Shown: piece after piece, positions 5,912-7,804 of the stretch
Numbering within the stretch: the first letter of the stretch is position 1
Layout: every line of letters starts with the position of its first letter
Source of the DNA: Burkholderiales bacterium
GTDB lineage: Bacteria; Pseudomonadota; Gammaproteobacteria; Burkholderiales; SG8-39
Reading direction: 5' to 3'
Assembly (NCBI GenBank): GCA_005777205.1
Contig: SXNB01000134.1
Coordinates: forward strand, 1-7,804
Length of the DNA stretch: 7,804 bases
Position numbers and translations under genes: made by a program
The notes under the pieces: generated by a model
What the model saw: only the letters and a program-made list of their open reading frames with translations
Told to the model about the DNA's origin: nothing
The model's database searches: none

Positions 5912-7471
5912 ATGAAATTCAGCATCAGAAAGCTCATCGCCGTCCTGTTCCTGGCTGCCGCCGCGGGCGGCGGCTGGTACTGGTACGGCCACCGCGGCGC
6001 CACCGCCGAGACGAAGTACCGCCTGGACAAGGTGGAGCGCGGGCTGATCCAGGCGGTCGTGGTGGCGAGCGGGACGCTGAACGCGGTCACCACGGTGCAG
6101 GTGGGCTCGCAGGTCTCCGGACAGATCCTGGAGATCCTCGCTGACTTCAACAGCCAGGTGAAGAAGGACCAGGTGATCGCGCGCATCGACCCGCAGAGCT
6201 TCGAGCTGCGCGTCAACCAGACCCGCGCCGACGTCGACGCCTCGAAGAGCGCCGTGGGCGTCGCGCAGTCCAACCACGCCGCGCAGCGAGCGGAGTTGAG
6301 CCGGGTGAAGGTGAACCTGGCGGACGCCGAACGCGACATGAACCGCAAGAAGGTGCTGGTGGAGAAGAACTTCATCTCGCCGGCCGAGCTGGACAAGGCG
6401 AAGACCGTCTTCGACGCGACGCGCGAGCAACAGCGGGCCGTGGAGGCGCAGATCATGGTGGCCCAATCCCAGGTCGGCAGCGCGGAGGCGGCGGTGAAGC
6501 AGCGCGAGTCGCTGCTCAAGCAGGCGCAGGTTGACCTGGAGCGCACCATCATCCGCGCCCCGGTGGACGGCACCGTGATCCTGAGGAACGTGGACGCCGG
6601 CCAGACGGTGGCTGCCAGCCTGCAGGCGCCGGTGCTGTTTACCATCGCGCGCGACCTGCGCGACATGCAGGTCGAGGCGGCGATCGACGAGGCCGACGTC
6701 GGCCGCCTGCGCGTCGAGCAGGCGGCCAGCTTCACTGTGGATGCCTTCCCGCGGCGCAGCTTCAGCGGCCAGATCCGGCAGATCCGCAAGTCCCCGGTGA
6801 ACGTGCAGAACGTGATCAGCTACACCGTGGTGATCTCGGCGGCCAACCCGGACCAGTCCCTGCTGCCGGGGATGACGGCGAACGTGCGCGTGGTGGTGGA
6901 CAGCCGCGACCAGGCGCTCAAGGTGGCGAACGCCGCGTTGCGCTACCGACCGGCGGGCGCGGCCGACGCCAAGCCGGCCGCCGCCGCGCCCGCGGGGGCC
7001 GCCAGCGCTGCGCAGCAGTTCCGCGAACGTGCGTTCGCCGAGTTGAAACCGGACGAGTCACAAAAAGTAAAGCTGGAGCAGATCTTCGACGACATCCGGC
7101 AGAAGATGGCGCAGTTGCGCGACATGCCCAAGGACGGCGACCGCAGGAAGCTGGGCGAGCGGCTGCGTTCCGAGTCGCACGCGCGGGTGATGGAGGTCCT
7201 CACCGAGGCGCAAAAGCCCGCCTACGAGCGCCTGCTGGCGGAATCGGGCGGCGCGAGGACTGGCGGCGCGGCGGCGGCCGGCCGGGTGTGGGTGCTGGAC
7301 GAGAAGCGCCAGCCGAAGGCCGTGGAAGTGCGCACCGGCCTCACCGACGGCACCAGCACCGAGCTGATGCCGGGTCCGCTCAAGGAAGACGACGAGGTGA
7401 TCCTCGGCACCGGCCAAGCGCCCACAGGCGCGGCGAAGAAATCGGGGCCGACCGGACCGCGGATGTTCTGA
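5912..7471 (+). CDS. MacA/HlyD-type periplasmic adaptor (membrane fusion protein) with a Spy-like insert
   Basis: 519 residues, longer than the roughly 370-400 of MacA. These adaptors bridge an inner-membrane ABC transporter and an outer-membrane TolC-type channel. Residues 1-26 are a signal anchor (KLIAVLFLAAAAGGGWYWYG). The barrel-sandwich (lipoyl-like) half at 62-92 reads QVGSQVSGQILEI and KKDQVIARID. A long alpha-helical hairpin rich in Gln, Ala and charged residues covers about 95-210. The second lipoyl half is RTIIRAPVDGTVILRNVDAGQTV (211-233), followed by a beta-barrel domain to about 335. The membrane-proximal domain is split: after NAALRYRP (340-347) there is an Ala/Pro linker and a helical block (368-445) with Spy/CpxP-like LTxxQ features, and the fold resumes at GRVWVLDEKRQPKAVEVRTGLTDG (457-480). 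The stop overlaps the ATG of the ATPase gene by one base (TGATG), so the two are coupled. The substrate is unknown. Confidence 0.9.
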   Translation: MKFSIRKLIAVLFLAAAAGGGWYWYGHRGATAETKYRLDKVERGLIQAVVVASGTLNAVTTVQVGSQVSGQILEILADFNSQVKKDQVIARIDPQSFELRVNQTRADVDASKSAVGVAQSNHAAQRAELSRVKVNLADAERDMNRKKVLVEKNFISPAELDKAKTVFDATREQQRAVEAQIMVAQSQVGSAEAAVKQRESLLKQAQVDLERTIIRAPVDGTVILRNVDAGQTVAASLQAPVLFTIARDLRDMQVEAAIDEADVGRLRVEQAASFTVDAFPRRSFSGQIRQIRKSPVNVQNVISYTVVISAANPDQSLLPGMTANVRVVVDSRDQALKVANAALRYRPAGAADAKPAAAAPAGAASAAQQFRERAFAELKPDESQKVKLEQIFDDIRQKMAQLRDMPKDGDRRKLGERLRSESHARVMEVLTEAQKPAYERLLAESGGARTGGAAAAGRVWVLDEKRQPKAVEVRTGLTDGTSTELMPGPLKEDDEVILGTGQAPTGAAKKSGPTGPRMF

Positions 7472-7804
7472 TGACCACCCCCCTGATCCACACGCGGGAC
7501 CTCGCCAAGGTCTACTGGATAGGGTCGGACAAGGACCGCGCCGAAGGGCGCGGTAGCGTCATCAAGGCCCTGGACGGGGTCAGCGTGGTCATCGCGAACG
7601 GCGCGTTCAGCGCCATCATGGGTCCCTCCGGCTCGGGCAAATCCACCTTCATGAACGTTATCGGCTGCCTCGACCTGCCAACCTCGGGCGAATACCGGCT
7701 CGAAGGACGTGATGTCGCCGGGCTCGCGCGCGACGAGTTGGCGGCGATGCGCAACCGCAGCATCGGCTTCGTGTTCAAGAACTTCAACCTGCTCGCGCGC
7801 ACCG
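7471..7804 (+). CDS. MacB-type ABC transporter ATPase, N-terminal part (3' end outside window)
   Basis: The first 111 residues of an ABC ATPase of the MacB/LolD class, which powers export or lipoprotein-type mechanotransmission at the inner membrane. Walker A is GPSGSGKST (51-59), followed by the class-typical NVIGCLDLPTSGEYRLEGRDV (62-82) and RNRSIGFVFKNFNLLAR (94-110). The Q-loop position holds Lys103 (AAG), where Gln (CAG) is expected (FVFQxFNLL). Between VYWIG and VIKALDGVSV there are about ten extra residues (SDKDRAEGRG, 19-28) compared with the usual compact loop. Signature, Walker B and any fused permease lie beyond the window, so it cannot be told whether this is a MacB fusion or a stand-alone ATPase. 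It starts inside the stop of the adaptor gene, which makes them one transport system. Confidence 0.92.
   Translation, partial: MTTPLIHTRDLAKVYWIGSDKDRAEGRGSVIKALDGVSVVIANGAFSAIMGPSGSGKSTFMNVIGCLDLPTSGEYRLEGRDVAGLARDELAAMRNRSIGFVFKNFNLLART

Noticed and set aside
1..7804. CRISPR array, tRNA/rRNA, toxin-antitoxin or defence genes
   Set aside because: No regularly spaced repeats, no cloverleaf-like or rRNA-like sequence, and no small gene pair of that kind was seen. All sizeable stretches are explained by the genes and remnants listed.

Overview
This is GC-rich DNA with dense genes and long accidental open frames on both strands. The gene content suggests a proteobacterium, most likely a betaproteobacterium: a BepA-type M48 protease with a TPR tail, moaC, a periplasmic adaptor paired with an ABC ATPase, and a small FecR-like protein of a kind I recall from Burkholderiales and Rhodocyclales relatives. 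The taxon is an inference from style and content, not a match.

Layout. Positions 1-1158 (+) hold the 3' 40% or so of valS, entering exactly at its KMSKS loop. It meets, tail to tail with overlapping stops, a minus-strand pair: a lipoate/biotin-ligase-like gene (1549-2103) and a FecR-like exported protein gene (1155-1552). The two overlap by ATGA and were probably one transcript. The FecR-like gene is broken: its signal peptide and its body lie in different frames, and the middle of the domain seems to be missing. Positions 2104-2463 are decayed accessory DNA ending in a scrap of a tyrosine recombinase. That scrap is cut by a degenerate IS5-family-like insertion sequence (2464-3800) whose terminal inverted repeats can still be read. 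Its transposase carries two frameshifts, three premature stops and a lost catalytic aspartate. The right end of the element touches the stop codon of the next gene.

From 3800 on, the window returns to housekeeping and envelope functions. These are a BepA-like periplasmic metalloprotease (3800-5272, minus), divergent moaC for molybdenum cofactor synthesis (5321-5839, plus), and the start of an efflux operon. The operon holds a MacA/HlyD-type adaptor (5912-7471) that overlaps a MacB-type ATPase gene (from 7471) running off the window. Adaptor and ATPase would form the inner-membrane part of a tripartite exporter, whose permease is probably downstream.

I see no convincing new multi-gene system, tRNA, rRNA or CRISPR array. 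The points most worth a second look are a Spy/CpxP-like helical insert inside the adaptor, a lysine in place of the Q-loop glutamine of the ATPase, the ligase-like/FecR-like gene pair, and the IS junction that lies on the protease stop codon.
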